6,742 nucleotides of DNA from CAZUZD01 sp964624465 (lineage in GTDB: Bacteria > Planctomycetota > Planctomycetia > Isosphaerales > Isosphaeraceae). Each line of letters starts with the position of its first letter. Position 1 is the stretch's first letter. Shown in pieces: positions 5,272 through 6,742 of the stretch. Both the position numbers and the translations under genes were made by a program. Location of the stretch: contig CAZUZD010000323.1 in NCBI GenBank assembly GCA_964624465.1, positions 1 to 6,742 on the forward strand, in the 5' to 3' direction. Under the pieces are notes generated by a model. That model searched no databases, had not been told where the DNA came from, and saw nothing but the letters and a program-made list of their open reading frames with translations.

Positions 5272-6741
5272 TCAGCCGGCGAGGGCCGTGTTCACGGTGA
5301 ACGAGAAGGTCGAGCTGGCCGCGCCCAGGATGCCGGAGGAGCTGGCGACCCGGAGCGTCAGGTTGTAGGTGCCGTTGGTCAGCGGGGTGCTGGGCCAGAA
5401 GTACCACGAGGTCGAGTTGTAGACCGAGGCGAAGCCGAGGAAGACGCCGTTGTTGAAGACCTGGAGCGTCTCGCCGTTGGTCAGCGGGGCGCTCAGGGTA
5501 CCCAGCAGCATCGCCTGGACGTCGTTGGTCACGCCGCCGTTGGCGACGTTGCCCTGGACCGAGCCGGCACCATCGACCAGCCGGTCGATCACGACGGTGG
5601 CCGTCGGGGCCGAGGAGCTGACGGTGAAGGTGTGGGCGGCGCTGGTGGTGCCGTTGCCAGCGGCGTCGGACATCCGGACCGTGATGCTGTGGGCACCCAG
5701 GGCCAGGGCCGTCGTCGGGGTGAAGCTCCAGGTGCTCTGGCCGCCGGGGACAACCGTCACCGTCGCCAGGCCAAGGAGCGTCGTGCCGTCGCGGACCTCG
5801 ATCCGATCGCCGGCGGCCAGGGCGGCGCCCGCGGTCGGGCCGCCCAGGGTGCCGGTGAAGGTCGGCAGGGTCGCGGTGGTCGTACCGCCGTCGCTCACGG
5901 TGCCGGTGGGGGTGACGACGCTGGCGATCGCCGCGACCGCGGTCGGCGCCGTGGTGTCGACCGTGAAGGTCCGGGTGCTGCTGACCGGGCCCAGGTTGCC
6001 GCCGGCGCTGGCGACCCGCAGGGTCAGGGTGTAGGTGCCCTGGGCCAGCGGGGTGCTGGGCCAGAAGTACCACGAGGTCGAGTTGTACACCGTGGCGGTG
6101 CCGATCTGGACGCCGTTGTTGAAGACCCGGACCGTCTCGCCGGCGGCCAGCGGGGCGCTCAGGGTGCCGAGCAGGATGGCCTGGGCATCGTTGGTCACGC
6201 CGCCGTTGGCGACCGAGCCCTGCTCGCTGCCCACGCTGTCGACCAGGTCGTTGACGACCAGGGTCGTCGTCGGGGTCGACTGGTCGATCGTGAAGCCGAC
6301 GGCCAGGCTGGGCATGCCCAGGTTGCCGGCCGCGTCGCCCACCTTCACCGTGATGCTGTGGCTACCCACGGCCAGCGGCGTGGTCGGGGTGTAGCTCCAG
6401 GTGCTCTGGCCGCCGGGCACCACCGTCACGGTCGCCGTGCCGAGCAGCACGCCGTTGTCATAGACCAGCAGCGACTCGTTCGGCCCGGTGGCCGAGCCGG
6501 CGCCGGCGGGGCCCACGGTGCCGGCCAGGGTCGGCGTCGTGCTGCTGGTGACCGCGTTGGCCACCGGGCCGGTCGGGGTCAGCACCCCGCCCACCGCGGC
6601 CCAGGTGTCGGGCGTCACCGTGTCCACCGTGACGGTGAACAGGGCGCTGGTCGGCGAGAGGTTGCCGGCCAGGTCGATGACCCGGGCCGTCAGGTTCTTG
6701 ACGCCGTCGGCGATCGCGGTGGCCGGGGTGAACGACCAGGT
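5272..6741 (-). CDS. Ig-like repeat surface or secreted protein (5' end outside window)
   Basis: The frame is open from the window edge to TGA at 5272-5274, giving 489 residues of the C-terminal part; the true start is beyond 6742 (the GTG at 6627 is internal to an Ig module). After a partial module (TWSFTPATAIADGVKNLTAR at the edge) come four Ig-like modules alternating between two types. Type A (6277-6627 and 5608-5943) carries LLGxATVTVVPGGQSTWS and HSITVxxxDAAGN, like the bacterial Ig-like Big_13 group. Type B (5944-6276 and 5275-5607) carries VANGGVTND, LLGTLSAPL and YNSTSWYFWPSTPL. The A-B pair repeats at 222-223 residues. Such domains are stalks or adhesion units of extracellular proteins; no catalytic domain is visible. 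The protein stops right after the last strand (FTVNTALAG) with no PEP-CTERM, LPXTG or other anchor, so attachment must lie N-terminally or the protein is released. Function beyond this is unknown. Confidence 0.88.
   Translation of the reverse strand, partial: TWSFTPATAIADGVKNLTARVIDLAGNLSPTSALFTVTVDTVTPDTWAAVGGVLTPTGPVANAVTSSTTPTLAGTVGPAGAGSATGPNESLLVYDNGVLLGTATVTVVPGGQSTWSYTPTTPLAVGSHSITVKVGDAAGNLGMPSLAVGFTIDQSTPTTTLVVNDLVDSVGSEQGSVANGGVTNDAQAILLGTLSAPLAAGETVRVFNNGVQIGTATVYNSTSWYFWPSTPLAQGTYTLTLRVASAGGNLGPVSSTRTFTVDTTAPTAVAAIASVVTPTGTVSDGGTTTATLPTFTGTLGGPTAGAALAAGDRIEVRDGTTLLGLATVTVVPGGQSTWSFTPTTALALGAHSITVRMSDAAGNGTTSAAHTFTVSSSAPTATVVIDRLVDGAGSVQGNVANGGVTNDVQAMLLGTLSAPLTNGETLQVFNNGVFLGFASVYNSTSWYFWPSTPLTNGTYNLTLRVASSSGILGAASSTFSFTVNTALAG
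5380..5421. repeat. Direct repeat inside Ig module B (distal copy)
   Basis: A 42-nt stretch encoding the WYFWPSTPL core of module B is identical, base for base, to 6046-6087, exactly 666 nt away. Surrounding module B sequence is more diverged (about 70% protein identity by hand alignment), which marks this as the most conserved DNA tract of the super-repeat. Confidence 0.85.
6046..6087. repeat. Direct repeat inside Ig module B (proximal copy)
   Basis: This is the partner of 5380-5421, identical over 42 nt. The spacing of 666 nt equals 222 codons, so recombination between the two copies would delete or add one A-B module pair in frame. Confidence 0.85.
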
Positions 6742-6742
6742 C

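Noticed and set aside
4988..6073. A 361-codon minus-strand frame over the Ig-repeat gene and the following spacer
   Set aside because: It is a shifted frame of the Ig modules, rich in Arg/Gly/Asp/His repeats, and it runs through both hairpins.
1..6742. CRISPR arrays, tRNA, rRNA, insertion sequence ends, toxin-antitoxin or defence genes
   Set aside because: I looked for regularly spaced short repeats, structured RNA landmarks and transposase-like motifs and saw none; the only direct repeats are those listed.

Overview
The window is very GC-rich DNA with strong third-position G/C bias, so long spurious open frames lie antisense to the real genes. A PEP-CTERM-type C-terminus, a large Ig-repeat secreted protein, a secreted two-domain glycoside hydrolase and a short interspersed-type intergenic repeat together suggest a planctomycete, possibly of the Isosphaeraceae type. 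That assignment is inference from style and content; no rRNA or other marker is present.

Layout from left to right: (1) the 3' end of a plus-strand gene for an exported protein with a PEP-CTERM-like anchor (to 164); (2) a convergent minus-strand gene for a RibD_C/dihydrofolate-reductase-like protein (187-780) whose reading frame has no ATG, GTG or TTG where the fold should begin; (3) a divergent spacer (781-960) with a likely promoter for (4) selO, the protein AMPylase pseudokinase (plus, 961-2442); (5) a gene-free stretch (2443-2849) filled mostly by two imperfect tandem copies of a roughly 170-nt repeat; (6) a minus-strand gene (2850-4985) for a secreted 711-residue protein that joins an alpha/beta-hydrolase domain to a GH30 glycoside hydrolase; (7) a 286-nt spacer with two strong GC-rich hairpins and a short pentanucleotide repeat; (8) the 3' part of a minus-strand gene (5272 to beyond the window end) for an Ig-like repeat protein built of two alternating module types in a 222-223 residue super-repeat.

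No operon is evident. Genes 1 and 2 converge, and 2 and 4 diverge. The two right-hand minus-strand genes point the same way but are separated by hairpins that look like terminators. Functionally the right half is extracellular (carbohydrate ester or glycoside cleavage, and an adhesive or structural repeat protein), whereas selO and the reductase-like gene are cytoplasmic. I see no defence system, CRISPR, tRNA, rRNA, transposase or clear new multi-gene system. The most unusual items are the hydrolase-GH30 fusion, the start-less reductase gene, the alternating Ig super-repeat and the intergenic repeat pair.
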